The notes: generated by a model not told the origin, from the sequence alone. A stretch of DNA of 64,000 nucleotides from an uncultured Corynebacterium sp. (GCF_946998835.1 NZ_CAMQAZ010000005.1:1-64000), one strand, 5' to 3'. Positions 8,160-17,705 are shown, counted from the first letter of the stretch. Program-made: numbers and translations.

Positions 8160-11100
8160 CTACTCGTGGTCGGGGTTCTCCTCACCCCAGAACACGCGGT
8201 TGACCACACGGCTGGAGTGCCGAGTCAGACGCAAATAGTGCTCGATGAAACCATTGGAATCCGCTGCGTCCCACCCGGCTGCACCAGCGACCTGAGTCAA
8301 CTGCCGGCCCGGTTGTGGTAGCTGATCCGTCCGCTTACCGCGCGTGAGTACCAGCGCATTGCGAGCATTTGTCGCCATCAGCCAGGCATCCCTCAGCGCA
8401 TCGGTGTCTTCGGCATCCAGAATCTCGTTGTCTTTCAACACCTCCAGGCACTCCAGTGTGGAGGTGTTGTGCAGTTCGGGAACCTCGTGGGCGTGCAGCA
8501 TGGTCAGCAGCTGCACAGTCCATTCAATATCGGTCAGTGCACCGGAGCCGAGCTTGGTATGGGTACGGCGGTCGGCACCGCGCGGTAGACGCTCCGAATC
8601 CACACGTGCTTTCATACGGCGGACATCGCGGACCATCTTGGCATCAGCCCCGCCCTTGGGATAGCGCAGCGGATCGATGCTCTGAAGGAAGCGAGTGCCC
8701 AAATCCTTGTCACCAGCAATCCACGTCGCACGCAAAAGCGCCTGAATCTCCCAGGTCTCACCCCAGCGTTCGTAGTAGGTCACATACGAATCCAGAGTTC
8801 GCACAATCGGACCCGAGCGCCCTTCCGGACGCAGGTCCACATCGACTTCCAGTGGCGGGTCCTGGCTTGGCTTTGCCAGCCGACGACGCAGCGAGTCACA
8901 GATTCTGGTTGCCCACTTGACCACCTGGGAATCGTCGGCAAGCGGCGTGCCATCAGCATCCTTGCGTGGTTCACAGATGAACATCACATCAGCATCGGAG
9001 CCGTAGCCGAGTTCCGCACCACCGAGGCGCCCCATACCAATCACAGAAATGGTGCCCGGAACTTCTAAGTCAGGATGTGCCAGCGACCAGGCGCGCATCT
9101 CCGCGGCAAGAGCCGCTTCGAGCACGTTGTCCCACACCATCGACAGTGAATGGCAGACTTCTTGCACATCCATCAGTCCGAATAGGTCGGCGGAGGCAAT
9201 ACGGGCGAGTTCCGCACGCCGCAACGCGCGCGCCACACCAATGGCCTTAGCCGGGTCACTATGGCGGGCAGCCGCAGTAACCAGCGCGCGCCCGACGGCA
9301 TCCGAGTCGGTATTCAGTAGCTTCGGCCCAGACGCACCGTCACCGAACCGCTTGATGACCTCCGGTGCACTCATAATTAGGTCTGACGCATACGGCGAAG
9401 AACCGAGTACACGCATCAATCGCTGGCCGACGACTCCTTCATCGCGCAGCGTACGCAGGAACCATGTTTCATCGTGGAGCTTCTCAGAGAGCTTGCGATA
9501 GTTGAGCAGACCCGCGTCGGGGTCCGGTGTCGAAGACAGCCACTCCATCAGCGTCGGCAGCAGCATCGCCTGAATTCGCGACTTACGCGACGTGCCCGCA
9601 GCGAGCGCGGACAGGTGGTCGTAGGCGCGATCCGGGTACTGGTAGCCCAACGCGGCCAGCTGGCGCTTTGCCGCATCGGCCGACAGCTGCAGGGTCCCGA
9701 TGTCCTGCTCCACGACAGAGTTGAGCAGTGGGCGATAGAACAGTTTGTTGTGCAGCGAGCGAATCTGTGAGCTGGCCAGCCGAACCTGCTTGGCCAGCGG
9801 TTTACTGGCATCATTACCGCCCTCGCCAACAATGCCGGAAGCGCGGCCTAGCCACTGTAGAGCTTCGGTGTCGTCGTCGGCAGGCAGCAAATGTGTCCGC
9901 CGCATCTTCTGCAGCTGCAGTCGGTGCTCGAGCAGGCGGATGAACTCGTAGGCATTAATCAGCGCCGCGCCATCTTCGCGCCCGATATAGCCGCCCTCGA
10001 CAAGTGCGTCGAGTGCCATCACCGTCGGTAGCACACGGAGGCTGTCGTCATAGCGACCGTGAACGAGCTGGAGCAACTGCACAGCGAACTCAACATCACG
10101 TAGTCCACCACGGCCGAGTTTGAGCTCACGTCGGCGAAGATCTTCGGGGACGTTTTGCACCACTCGAGCGCGCATACGCTGGACATCGTCGACGAAGGAC
10201 TCCCGCTGCGATGCCGTCCACACCATCGGTGCGAGCGCATCGATGTATTCGTGGCCCAACTCCACATCGCCCGTCATCGGGCGTGCCTTCAGCAATGCCT
10301 GGAACTCCCAGGTCTCCGCCCACCGCTTGTAGTAGGCGACATGGGAATCCACAGTGCGCACCAGCGCACCCGACTTTCCCTCTGGTCGGAGATTCGCATC
10401 GACCTCAAAGAAGCAGTGACAAGAAATCCGGATAAATTCGCTGGCCAGACGAGTGGCTCGGGCATCCGCCGGCTCCGCTACGAAGATGACGTCCACATCG
10501 GAGATGTAGTTCAGCTCTTCTGCACCGCACTTGCCCATCGCAATCACTGCGAGGCGAGTCGAGACCGGCGACGAAGGGAAGACCTGCTGCACCGCCACCG
10601 ACAGCGCAGCCGTCAACGCCGCGTCAGCCAGGTCGCTCAGCGCCTCCGAGACCTGGCGGAATGGAACTTGCGGCTGCCCCGGCCTGCGCGGCCCCCGCGG
10701 GTACGTGCCCGCCAGGTCATAGCACGCAATGCGCATAATCAAGTCGCGGTAGGCGCACTGCATTGCAACTTCGGCCTCGCGACCGGTCAATTTCGCACGG
10801 TATAGACCAGGCCCCTCCAGCGTGGCGGGCGCGACGACGGGCTTGCGGTACTCCGGATCCTCCTGCTTTTCCAAGCTTGTCTCATCGGTGAGTTCAATAA
10901 TCTCGGGCTCGGCACCGACGCTGGAGAGCATCTCACGGAACATGTCCGCTTCAGTGGGAAGATCAGCCTGCAGCAAAACCCACTTGTCCGGGTGCGCGAT
11001 CAGGTGATCGCCCAGTGCGCTCGAACCTCCAAGCAGCGCAAACATACGCGTCCGCAGTGGCACCTGCTCACGCATGGCCTCGTCAAGGCCGGACCAGGTG

Positions 11101-11342
11101 GCCCAGCTCTCCAGCTTGCCCTGCTCCTCCAGCTCGTCGAGAGCGCCTTTCAGTCGCACCAGCGCCACGAGCGCCAGCTTGGGGTCACTGGCACCGGCAA
11201 GGCCCCACAGCAAGTGGAGGGATTCCTCGTTGTACCACCCCAAATCTTCCAGGTCTGCGCGCGTCCGATCGTCGTTACGCAGGCCCAGCGCTGCGGGCCG
11301 CGGCACTGATTGGCGGGATGTGCGAGGTCGATTCATCACCAT
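8160..11342 (-). CDS. glnE: Glutamine synthetase adenylyltransferase/deadenylase
   Basis: Bifunctional nucleotidyltransferase that adenylylates and deadenylylates glutamine synthetase in response to nitrogen state. The 1060-residue protein has two nucleotidyltransferase domains: an N-terminal one with MGKCGAEELNYISDVDVIF (about 260-280) and a C-terminal one with MGRLGGAELGYGSDADVMF (about 770-790). Each carries the G-(G/A)-x-E-L and D-x-D metal-binding motifs and is followed by a helical domain with GRGGLRDVEF or GSGALTDIEW. Two close ATGs (11342, 11336) are possible starts; neither has a strong ribosome site. It lies 60 bp downstream of glnA2, as in C. glutamicum. The neighbouring GlnA2 type is generally considered not to be the adenylylated isoenzyme, so the target is probably a GlnA elsewhere. 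Confidence 0.96.
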   Translation of the reverse strand: MVMNRPRTSRQSVPRPAALGLRNDDRTRADLEDLGWYNEESLHLLWGLAGASDPKLALVALVRLKGALDELEEQGKLESWATWSGLDEAMREQVPLRTRMFALLGGSSALGDHLIAHPDKWVLLQADLPTEADMFREMLSSVGAEPEIIELTDETSLEKQEDPEYRKPVVAPATLEGPGLYRAKLTGREAEVAMQCAYRDLIMRIACYDLAGTYPRGPRRPGQPQVPFRQVSEALSDLADAALTAALSVAVQQVFPSSPVSTRLAVIAMGKCGAEELNYISDVDVIFVAEPADARATRLASEFIRISCHCFFEVDANLRPEGKSGALVRTVDSHVAYYKRWAETWEFQALLKARPMTGDVELGHEYIDALAPMVWTASQRESFVDDVQRMRARVVQNVPEDLRRRELKLGRGGLRDVEFAVQLLQLVHGRYDDSLRVLPTVMALDALVEGGYIGREDGAALINAYEFIRLLEHRLQLQKMRRTHLLPADDDTEALQWLGRASGIVGEGGNDASKPLAKQVRLASSQIRSLHNKLFYRPLLNSVVEQDIGTLQLSADAAKRQLAALGYQYPDRAYDHLSALAAGTSRKSRIQAMLLPTLMEWLSSTPDPDAGLLNYRKLSEKLHDETWFLRTLRDEGVVGQRLMRVLGSSPYASDLIMSAPEVIKRFGDGASGPKLLNTDSDAVGRALVTAAARHSDPAKAIGVARALRRAELARIASADLFGLMDVQEVCHSLSMVWDNVLEAALAAEMRAWSLAHPDLEVPGTISVIGMGRLGGAELGYGSDADVMFICEPRKDADGTPLADDSQVVKWATRICDSLRRRLAKPSQDPPLEVDVDLRPEGRSGPIVRTLDSYVTYYERWGETWEIQALLRATWIAGDKDLGTRFLQSIDPLRYPKGGADAKMVRDVRRMKARVDSERLPRGADRRTHTKLGSGALTDIEWTVQLLTMLHAHEVPELHNTSTLECLEVLKDNEILDAEDTDALRDAWLMATNARNALVLTRGKRTDQLPQPGRQLTQVAGAAGWDAADSNGFIEHYLRLTRHSSRVVNRVFWGEENPDHE

Positions 11343-11402
11343 TGAAATTGGTCACCCAGAAAAAATAAAAGACGAAAAAAGGGTAGGCAGCGAAGGAGGG
11401 AG

Positions 11403-12743
11403 TTAGTAATCCAGGGTTGTGCGCAGCTCCCACTGCGTCACCTGGCGCTGGAACTCACGCCACTCGCGCCACTTATTGAGCAGGAAGAACTCGTAGACGT
11501 GGTCACCGAGGGCATCCGCCACGAGATCGGAACGCTCCATTTCCTGCAGTGCTACCTCCAGAGATGTCGGCAGATCGCGGTAGCCCATCGCACGGCGCTC
11601 CCGCTTGGTCAGCTCGGAGATATTGTCCTCTGCCTGCTCCGGCAACTGGTAGCCCTCCTTAATTCCCTTCAGACCAGCGGCCAAAATCACCGAGTATGCA
11701 AGGTAGGGGTTACATGCGGAATCCAGAGAACGAATTTCTACCCGACGCGAGTGTGCCTTACCCGGCGAGTACATGGGGACACGCACGAGAGCCGAACGGT
11801 TGGCCATACCCCAGGTCGCGGACGTCGGAGCTTCGTCGCCAAACGCCGTGCGCTTGTAGGAGTTAACCCACTGATTAGTCACAGCGGAAATTTCGCTGGC
11901 ATGCGTCAAAATGCCGGCGATGAAGCCCTTTGCGGTGTCGGAAAGTTGGTTTTCATCATCCGGATCGTGGAATGCATTGGTGTCCCCCTCAAAGAGGGAG
12001 ATATGTGTGTGCATGCCATTGCCTGGCAAATCCTGGAATGGCTTCGGCATAAACGTCGCCTGCACACCATTTCTTATTGCAATCTGCTTAATGATGTAGC
12101 GGAAGGACATCACATTGTCCGCCATCGTCAGCGGATCGGCGTAGCGCAGATCAATTTCCTGCTGGCCCGGCGCATTTTCGTGGTGGGAGAACTCCACGGG
12201 AATTCCCATGTCCTCCAACATTGTGATGGCCTCTTGGCGGAAACGTGGCGCACGGTCGTAGACCGCCTGGTCAAAATAGCCGCCATTGTCCGCTGGTACC
12301 GGCGGTTTGCCATCAGTATTCAGGTTTTCTACCAGGAAGAACTCAATCTCCGGGTGGATGAACGCGTGGAAGCCCTCGTCGGCAAGCTCCTTTATCTGAC
12401 GGCGCAGCACCTGGCGTGGATCCGCCCACGACGGCTGACCGTCCGGCATAACAATGTCGCAGAACATGCGTGCCGACGTGATGGAATCTTCCTTGTGCAG
12501 GCGCGGCATGACCTGAAACGTCGAGGGATCTGGCTGCGCAATGGTGTCAGCCTCGGAGACACGGGAAAAGCCCTCCACCGCGGAGCCGTCGAAACCAATT
12601 CCTTCTTGGAAGGAACCTTCCAGCTCTGCCGGCGCGACAGCGACGGACTTGAGATACCCCAAAATGTCAGTAAACCAGAGGCGGATATAGCGGATATCTT
12701 GTTCTTCGATTGCGCGGAGGACGAATTCCTGCTGACTGTTCAT
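11403..12743 (-). CDS. glnA2: Glutamine synthetase type I, GlnA2-like
   Basis: ATP-dependent ligase that makes glutamine from glutamate and ammonia (GS family, dodecameric in characterised type I enzymes). The 446-residue length, the start MNSQQEFVLRAIEEQD and the end WELRTTLDY match corynebacterial GlnA2. Visible GS signatures are GFDGSAVEGF (substrate-binding loop), HHENAPGQQEIDLRY, the ATP-site SLFEGDTNAF region, and NRSALVRVP. The ATG at 12743 has GGAAAG just upstream; the frame stays open to 12818 but that extension lacks family similarity. It is transcribed toward glnE and divergent from panB across a 141-bp promoter region. In C. glutamicum this isoenzyme is dispensable; regulation here is not evident from the sequence. 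Confidence 0.94.
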   Translation of the reverse strand: MNSQQEFVLRAIEEQDIRYIRLWFTDILGYLKSVAVAPAELEGSFQEGIGFDGSAVEGFSRVSEADTIAQPDPSTFQVMPRLHKEDSITSARMFCDIVMPDGQPSWADPRQVLRRQIKELADEGFHAFIHPEIEFFLVENLNTDGKPPVPADNGGYFDQAVYDRAPRFRQEAITMLEDMGIPVEFSHHENAPGQQEIDLRYADPLTMADNVMSFRYIIKQIAIRNGVQATFMPKPFQDLPGNGMHTHISLFEGDTNAFHDPDDENQLSDTAKGFIAGILTHASEISAVTNQWVNSYKRTAFGDEAPTSATWGMANRSALVRVPMYSPGKAHSRRVEIRSLDSACNPYLAYSVILAAGLKGIKEGYQLPEQAEDNISELTKRERRAMGYRDLPTSLEVALQEMERSDLVADALGDHVYEFFLLNKWREWREFQRQVTQWELRTTLDY

Positions 12744-12884
12744 ACTTTCCAACGTTACCCAGGTGCTCGGATTCACGGTACACATTGTGATCACCCCGGT
12801 GTGGCGAGAAAACGCCAACGCTCACGCCGCAGCTGCTGACCTCATGGTCTCGAATTACGTGTGACTGTGGCATGCTCTATTGAC

Positions 12885-13694
12885 ATGAGCGGAAAAAAGA
12901 TTCGTCTGAACAATCTTGCCGAATGGAAGGCTGAGTCTCGTCCCTGGGCGATGCTGACTTGCTACGACTACTCCACCGCGCGCGCTTTTTCCGCCGCCGG
13001 TGTCGAGCTTCTGCTGGTCGGCGACTCTGCAGCAAACGTCGTCTACGGCTACGACACGACCACCGAAATCACGTTGGAAGAGATGATTCCGCTGGCTCGC
13101 GGTGTCGTCCGTGGCGCTGGCAACGCGCTGGTAGTCGCCGATCTGCCCTTTGGCACCTACGAGGCCTCTGATGAGCAGGCCGTGCTGTCGGCCGCGAAGA
13201 TGATGCGCGAAACCGGCGCACACATGATCAAAATCGAAGGCGGCGTGCGCATCGCTCCGCGCATCCGCGCGCTGGTCAACGCCGGCATTCCGGTCATGGC
13301 ACACATCGGTTTCACCCCGCAGTCCGTCAACGCGCTGTCCGGATTCAAGGTGCAGGGACGCGGTGCGGGTGCGGAACAGCTGCGTGCCGACGCCCACGCG
13401 GTAGCCGATGCTGGTGCCGCAGCCGTGGTCCTGGAGATGGTGCCCGCAGATCTGGCAACGGAAATTACCCGCGAGCTAGCCATCCCGACCTGCGGCATTG
13501 GCGCTGGTAATCAGTGTGATGGCCAAGTGCTGGTGTGGCAGGATGCCTTCGCAGTTCCGGCTGACGGTCGCAGGCCGTCGTTTAGCTCGGTGTTTGAGGA
13601 GGTCGGCGAGATGCTGACTAAGGGCGCTAAGGAGTACGTCGATCAGGTGCACTCCCGCGAGTTTCCGACTGAGGCACAGAACTTCTCCGGTTAG
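12885..13694 (+). CDS. panB: 3-methyl-2-oxobutanoate hydroxymethyltransferase
   Basis: Catalyses the first step of pantothenate synthesis, transferring a hydroxymethyl group from 5,10-methylene-tetrahydrofolate to alpha-ketoisovalerate. The 269-residue protein has the PanB TIM-barrel signatures: MLTCYDYSTARAF, LLLVGDSAANVVYGYDTT (metal and substrate site), VKIEGG-like MIKIEGGVRIA, and GIGAGNQCDGQVLVWQDAF. The ATG at 12885 is preferred because the upstream extension (GTG at 12861) has no PanB similarity. No clear ribosome site precedes it, so the mRNA may be leaderless. panC, its usual corynebacterial operon partner, is absent: the next gene is a CHAD-domain protein on the same strand 24 bp away. 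Confidence 0.94.
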   Translation: MSGKKIRLNNLAEWKAESRPWAMLTCYDYSTARAFSAAGVELLLVGDSAANVVYGYDTTTEITLEEMIPLARGVVRGAGNALVVADLPFGTYEASDEQAVLSAAKMMRETGAHMIKIEGGVRIAPRIRALVNAGIPVMAHIGFTPQSVNALSGFKVQGRGAGAEQLRADAHAVADAGAAAVVLEMVPADLATEITRELAIPTCGIGAGNQCDGQVLVWQDAFAVPADGRRPSFSSVFEEVGEMLTKGAKEYVDQVHSREFPTEAQNFSG

Positions 13695-13718
13695 TTCTGC
13701 AATTCGGGGGTAGAATTG

Positions 13719-15554
13719 ATGCTTATGGCATCTAAGTCTGGTTCTAAGTCCACAACTCCAACTGCAGCGTTGGAGGTGGAATCTAAGTTCTCAGCTACCC
13801 CAGAGGTGGTAGCCCCGTCGTTCGATTTCGTTCCACAGGTTGGCTCCACCACCACTGAGGTGCGAAATCTCTCCGCTATCTACCTGGATACGGCAGATTT
13901 GCGTCTGACGCGCTCCAAGCACACTCTGCGTCGCCGCACTGGCGGCCCCGATGAGGGGTGGCACCTGAAGGCGCCTGGCACTGGTGGCCGCCTCGAATAT
14001 GGCGTTGGTCTGGAAGAGGGCTCCGTTACCGGCGAAGGCCGCGATGCCGAGTACGTCGTACCCACCGATTTACTCGCTCCCGTGCGCGCGATTGTGCGCA
14101 ATCACCCGCTGCTGCCGATTGCACAGGTGGACAATGAGCGCCACGTCACCACGGTATTTGCCCTCGATGGCACCCCCATGGCGGAGTTCGCTGATGACCA
14201 CGTCACGGCCACGTCGTTCCTCGACGGCGGCGAAACCACCACGTGGCGCGAGTGGGAAATTGAGCTTTTGGGCGACTGGGCAGGCACCCCGGAGGGCGAG
14301 GCCGTGATGGCAGCGATGTCCAAGGTCGCTGAGGTGGCCGGTGCCGTGCCGTCGGAAAGCCCGTCGAAGCTGGCAACGGCGTTGGGTGACTCCATTAATT
14401 CCGCTCCCCTGCCGCCGGCGCCGGCGAAGCTGCCGAAGGGCACCCCGGGGCGCACCGTGGTTGATGCACTGGCAGCTAACGTGGCCAAGATGGTCGAGTA
14501 CGACCCGAAGGTGCGCCGCGATGAGTTCGACTCGGTACACCAGATGCGCGTCGCTACCCGTGAGCTGCGCAGTCACATGCAGACCTTCCACGGCATCGTC
14601 GTGGGCGACAAGGTCGCTGAGCTGGAGAACAATCTCAAGCAGCTGGCAGGTGTTCTCGGTGTGGCTCGTGACGCGGAGGTCGTCGCTATGCGCTGGGAAG
14701 AGCTGCTGGCCAATCGCGAAAGCGCCGCTTTGGGCGAGGAGCTGCGCGCGAATCTCGTCGAGGATGTCCAGAAGGACTACGAACGCGCTCATCAACGTGT
14801 CATTTTCGCACTGAATTCTGGCGAGTACCTGCAACTTCTCGACGATCTCGATGAGTTCCTCGCCAATCCACCGATTGCCGCAAATGCGGAAGAGGCCGAG
14901 GCTGCTGAGAAGAAGTCCAAGAAGAAGGACGACTCGCTTGCCGACGGCGCGGAGGACGCAGCCGCTGAGGATTCTTCGGCAGCAGACTCCGAGGGCGTTG
15001 CCGAGGTTGACGCTAGTTCCGAGGCCGATGTTGAGGCTGCAGCTGAGTCCGCAGACGAGGCCGAGCTGGCAAATTCAGAGGCTCCGAAGGAACTCGATAC
15101 CACTGCTGTGTTGCTTGACCACCTGCGCAGTGCATTTTCGAAGTTCCGTCGTCGCCATAGCCTGGTGCTCGACGGCCGTGAAGATGCCGATCTACCCGAG
15201 GCAGATCTGGATGAGCGTTACCACGATGTGCGCAAGGCTGCGAAGAAGCTGCGCTACAGCGCTGAGGCTGCTCAGAACGCAGATCTACCGACCGAGAAGC
15301 TCTACGCCGCCTGCAAGAATCTGCAGTCGGTTCTCGGCGACTTCCAGGACACCTGCACCGCACGTGACTTCGTGCTGGCCCGCGCTAAGCGCGCCTCCCG
15401 TGCGGGCAGGGACACCTTCGGATACGGCGTGCTCTACCAAATGGAGTACTACGACGGTCTAAAGGCTCTAGACGAGTACGACGATGCCGTCGCCAAGGTC
15501 TTCAAGGCTTTCCGCAAGATGGAAAAGAAAATCAAGAAGGGCAAGAAGGACTAG
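13719..15554 (+). CDS. CYTH-CHAD domain protein
   Basis: Predicted cytosolic two-domain protein of about 611 residues. Residues 18-210 form a CYTH (triphosphate tunnel) domain opening with the ExExK-type LEVESKF motif and containing conserved basic strands such as HTLRRRTGGPDEGWHLKAP. Residues 235-600 form a CHAD domain with the conserved-His helices VHQMRVATRELRSHM and YHDVRKAAKKLRYSAEAA. Such proteins bind inorganic polyphosphate and often work near polyphosphate metabolism. An acidic, Ala/Ser/Glu-rich segment of about 75 residues (about 385-460) splits the CHAD domain, which is unusual. The ATG at 13719 lies 8 bases after GGGGG; an ATG at 13725 is the alternative. Homologues sit at the same place after panB in mycobacteria. 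Confidence 0.88.
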   Translation: MLMASKSGSKSTTPTAALEVESKFSATPEVVAPSFDFVPQVGSTTTEVRNLSAIYLDTADLRLTRSKHTLRRRTGGPDEGWHLKAPGTGGRLEYGVGLEEGSVTGEGRDAEYVVPTDLLAPVRAIVRNHPLLPIAQVDNERHVTTVFALDGTPMAEFADDHVTATSFLDGGETTTWREWEIELLGDWAGTPEGEAVMAAMSKVAEVAGAVPSESPSKLATALGDSINSAPLPPAPAKLPKGTPGRTVVDALAANVAKMVEYDPKVRRDEFDSVHQMRVATRELRSHMQTFHGIVVGDKVAELENNLKQLAGVLGVARDAEVVAMRWEELLANRESAALGEELRANLVEDVQKDYERAHQRVIFALNSGEYLQLLDDLDEFLANPPIAANAEEAEAAEKKSKKKDDSLADGAEDAAAEDSSAADSEGVAEVDASSEADVEAAAESADEAELANSEAPKELDTTAVLLDHLRSAFSKFRRRHSLVLDGREDADLPEADLDERYHDVRKAAKKLRYSAEAAQNADLPTEKLYAACKNLQSVLGDFQDTCTARDFVLARAKRASRAGRDTFGYGVLYQMEYYDGLKALDEYDDAVAKVFKAFRKMEKKIKKGKKD

Positions 15555-15565
15555 CGGTGTAGCAC

Positions 15566-15769
15566 CTACTTCTCAGCTACACCCCAGTCGTCATCTTCTT
15601 CATCCCAGTCGTCGGCCGCCTTGTTGCGTTCGGCGACTTTTTCCATGGCTGCGCGGGCTTCTTCTTCGGAGTCATAGGGGCCCATTCGATCGTCCCACCC
15701 TGTTTTCTTGCCCTGGAATACTGTGCCTGTCGACGGCTGGTAGTACCACTTGCTGCTGTTGTCGCTCAC
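15566..15769 (-). CDS. Small SPOR-like conserved protein
   Basis: A 67-residue hydrophilic protein starting VSDNSSKWYYQP. It contains WYYxPxTGxVxQGKxxGWDDRMGPY followed by a helix EEEARAAMEKVAERN and an acidic DDWDEEDDDW tail. The pattern is that of short actinobacterial proteins annotated as SPOR-domain-like; the role is unknown. The GTG at 15769 is well supported by GAGGAG seven bases upstream. The frame is open much further upstream (to 15988), but that extension reads as non-protein sequence across a likely promoter. It converges on the CYTH-CHAD gene with an 11-bp gap between stops. Confidence 0.75.
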   Translation of the reverse strand: MSDNSSKWYYQPSTGTVFQGKKTGWDDRMGPYDSEEEARAAMEKVAERNKAADDWDEEDDDWGVAEK

Positions 15770-15903
15770 GATTTTTCTCCTCTTCCGCATCGAGTGCATA
15801 TCGAGTTTTCGAGCAGTTGCGCCACCGCTAGCTCCTCCCATAAGCGAACCTACAAGGAGGCAGCCATTTGCCTGCCAGATGCGCTGCGGCGACGTAAAAT
15901 CCC

Positions 15904-15931
15904 AGTATATAGGTTTGTCACTCCCCTTTAA
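15904..15931 (-). promoter_or_regulatory. Candidate promoter for the small SPOR-like gene
   Basis: On the minus strand a TTAAAG (-35) and TATACT (-10) are separated by 16 bases. This would give a leader of about 130 nt before the GTG at 15769. Prediction by eye only. Confidence 0.35.
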
Positions 15932-16057
15932 GGCGGGTATTATCGACGGAATTGTTCGCCTTAGAATGCGAGCGCTGAACACAAACACTGATTACAAGCG
16001 CTGACCACAAGTCAGCGCACAAGCACTATGAGTCCAATCTCTGGAGAGGTTTCACCC

Positions 16058-17221
16058 ATGCCCGCCGCACCCGCTGTCGTAAACGACGTCTTCGATGCCG
16101 TCGGTTCTCATGCTTCAGTTGCATACGCCCCGGGTTCCATCAACCTGTTGGGAGAGGACTGCGCGTCCTCCGGCGGCATGCTTCTGACCACCGCCATTCC
16201 GGCTTATGCCGCGGTCGGCATCGAGGAGATTGATCAGCAGCAGCTCATTGTCGTCTACAAGCGCGAAACCACCGAGATGGATTTCCCGGACAGCGTGCCT
16301 GCCGCTTTTTCTCCGGTGCCGACCGCTGTTGCGGCCACCATCGTCGCGCTGCAGCACTCGTTGCATCTCGTCCCGCGCAACAGCAGTGGTCTGAAGGTCA
16401 CCATCGCTTCCACCATCGCACCTGGTCGTGGCTTCGCCGAGATTCCTGCGATTCAGTGCGCTCTCGCGCTTGCTCTCAATGCGCGCTTCGGTGACCGCGA
16501 TGATGTGCCCACCCGCACTCGAATCGCCACTGCTCTCCACGAGACCATGGTGCAGGTCAAGGGACAGTCGTGGCCGCTATACCCTTACACCACGGCACTG
16601 CGCAGCCGCCCGGACAGCCTGCTGTGCATCAATCACTCCGATGAGGCCGTCACGCAGACGACGTTCCCGCAATCGCTGGCGCTGACTATCGCCTACTCCC
16701 CCGATGTCACCGGCGGCTCGCCCGATGAGGAGCGCTACGAGTTTTTCCAACAGGCCTGCGCGGCTTTCGGCGTGCCGACGCTCGCCAGCCTCCCGGAAGC
16801 ACAGGAACGGGTTGCCGACTGGGTGCGCGCTCGTCACGAGGTGCATCCGGACGACGAAGACATCCCCACCATCGGCCGCGCCATTCAGTGGCTTGACGAC
16901 GCCGACGCGTCCTCCGACCGCGCCCGCGCAGTTATCGGCCACATCCGCCACAGCGATATCCAGGCAGCCATTGCGGGAGTCTCGCGCGATGTCAGTGAAC
17001 GTGGCTCCGCGCCGTCGACAAGCTCTGTGCTGGGACAGTTAACTGAACTCACTGACAACATCGAGTGCGAAAAGATTGCGCGTTGTGCGCCGTGCCCGGG
17101 TGCGTCGCTGGTGATGTGGTCCCATGTCGCCGACGCCGATCAGATTGCCTCCGCGCTTAACGACGGCGGTGCCGAGACCATCCGCGTCGAGAACACCTCG
17201 GCCGGTGCGGTAGTCGAGTAG
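16058..17221 (+). CDS. Galactokinase-like GHMP-fold protein, probably catalytically degenerate
   Basis: A 387-residue protein with the outline of galactokinase. Near the N-terminus YAPGSINLLGED replaces the galactokinase signature G-R-x-N-L-I-G-E-H-T-D-Y. The ATP-loop region reads TIAPGRGFAEIPAIQCALALALN instead of the usual P-x-G-x-G-L-S-S-S-A-A. The C-terminal PCPGASLVMWSH corresponds loosely to the third GHMP motif. The sugar-contacting His-Thr-Asp and the ATP-loop serines are missing, so kinase activity is doubtful. The ATG at 16058 has GGAGAGG 8 bases upstream; an ATG at 16028 is the alternative. It is the last plus-strand gene before rnpB. A non-catalytic or altered role is inference. 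Confidence 0.65.
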   Translation: MPAAPAVVNDVFDAVGSHASVAYAPGSINLLGEDCASSGGMLLTTAIPAYAAVGIEEIDQQQLIVVYKRETTEMDFPDSVPAAFSPVPTAVAATIVALQHSLHLVPRNSSGLKVTIASTIAPGRGFAEIPAIQCALALALNARFGDRDDVPTRTRIATALHETMVQVKGQSWPLYPYTTALRSRPDSLLCINHSDEAVTQTTFPQSLALTIAYSPDVTGGSPDEERYEFFQQACAAFGVPTLASLPEAQERVADWVRARHEVHPDDEDIPTIGRAIQWLDDADASSDRARAVIGHIRHSDIQAAIAGVSRDVSERGSAPSTSSVLGQLTELTDNIECEKIARCAPCPGASLVMWSHVADADQIASALNDGGAETIRVENTSAGAVVE

Positions 17222-17232
17222 AAAGCTTTTAA

Positions 17233-17705
17233 GCGAACGAGTCGGCCTATGAGCCGGATTCTGTCCCTCGGCGTTCCTTTCGGAAAAGCGCCGGGTGGCG
17301 ATCATCCATCTCGGTCTGCCATTGCTGACAGCCTGAAGCAGCACACCCGCGAGTATCGGGCGGGCAGCCCTCAAACACCCGCGCACACGCACGACAAAGC
17401 ATGCGTGATTTTGCCTTGCTCCTGGTGGGGTTTACCTAGCCGGTGCAATCACTTGCCCCGCTGGTGCGCTCTTACCGCACCTTTTCACCCTCACCGGATC
17501 TCCACAGCTTTCCGTCGAAGACTTCGGCTGTGCGCCCGGCGGTCTATTTTCTGTGGCACTATTCCCGCAGGTCACCCTGGGTTGCTGTTAGCAACCACCA
17601 TGCCCAGTGGAGTCCGGACTTTCCTCGACAGCGGCCTGGACGCACCCTGTAAAAAGAGGCATCCGGTTCCGTTAACTGCCGCGATCACCCGGCCGGCTCG
17701 CTCGA
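17233..17705 (-). ncRNA. rnpB: RNase P RNA (bacterial type A)
   Basis: The ribozyme subunit of RNase P, which matures tRNA 5' ends. On the minus strand the conserved core GAGGAAAGTCCGGACTCC lies at 17626-17609. The universally conserved 3' segment ACAGAATCCGGCTCATAGG lies near 17265-17246. The two ends pair as P1 (CGAGCGAG at 17704-17697 with CTCGTTCG at 17241-17234), which fixes the boundaries to within a few bases and gives a length near 470 nt. It lies between the galactokinase-like gene and the phosphatase gene, the equivalent of its place in other corynebacteria. Confidence 0.93.

Noticed and set aside
11499..12839. 446-codon plus-strand open frame opposite glnA2
   Set aside because: Antisense shadow of glutamine synthetase; every conserved motif belongs to the minus-strand frame.
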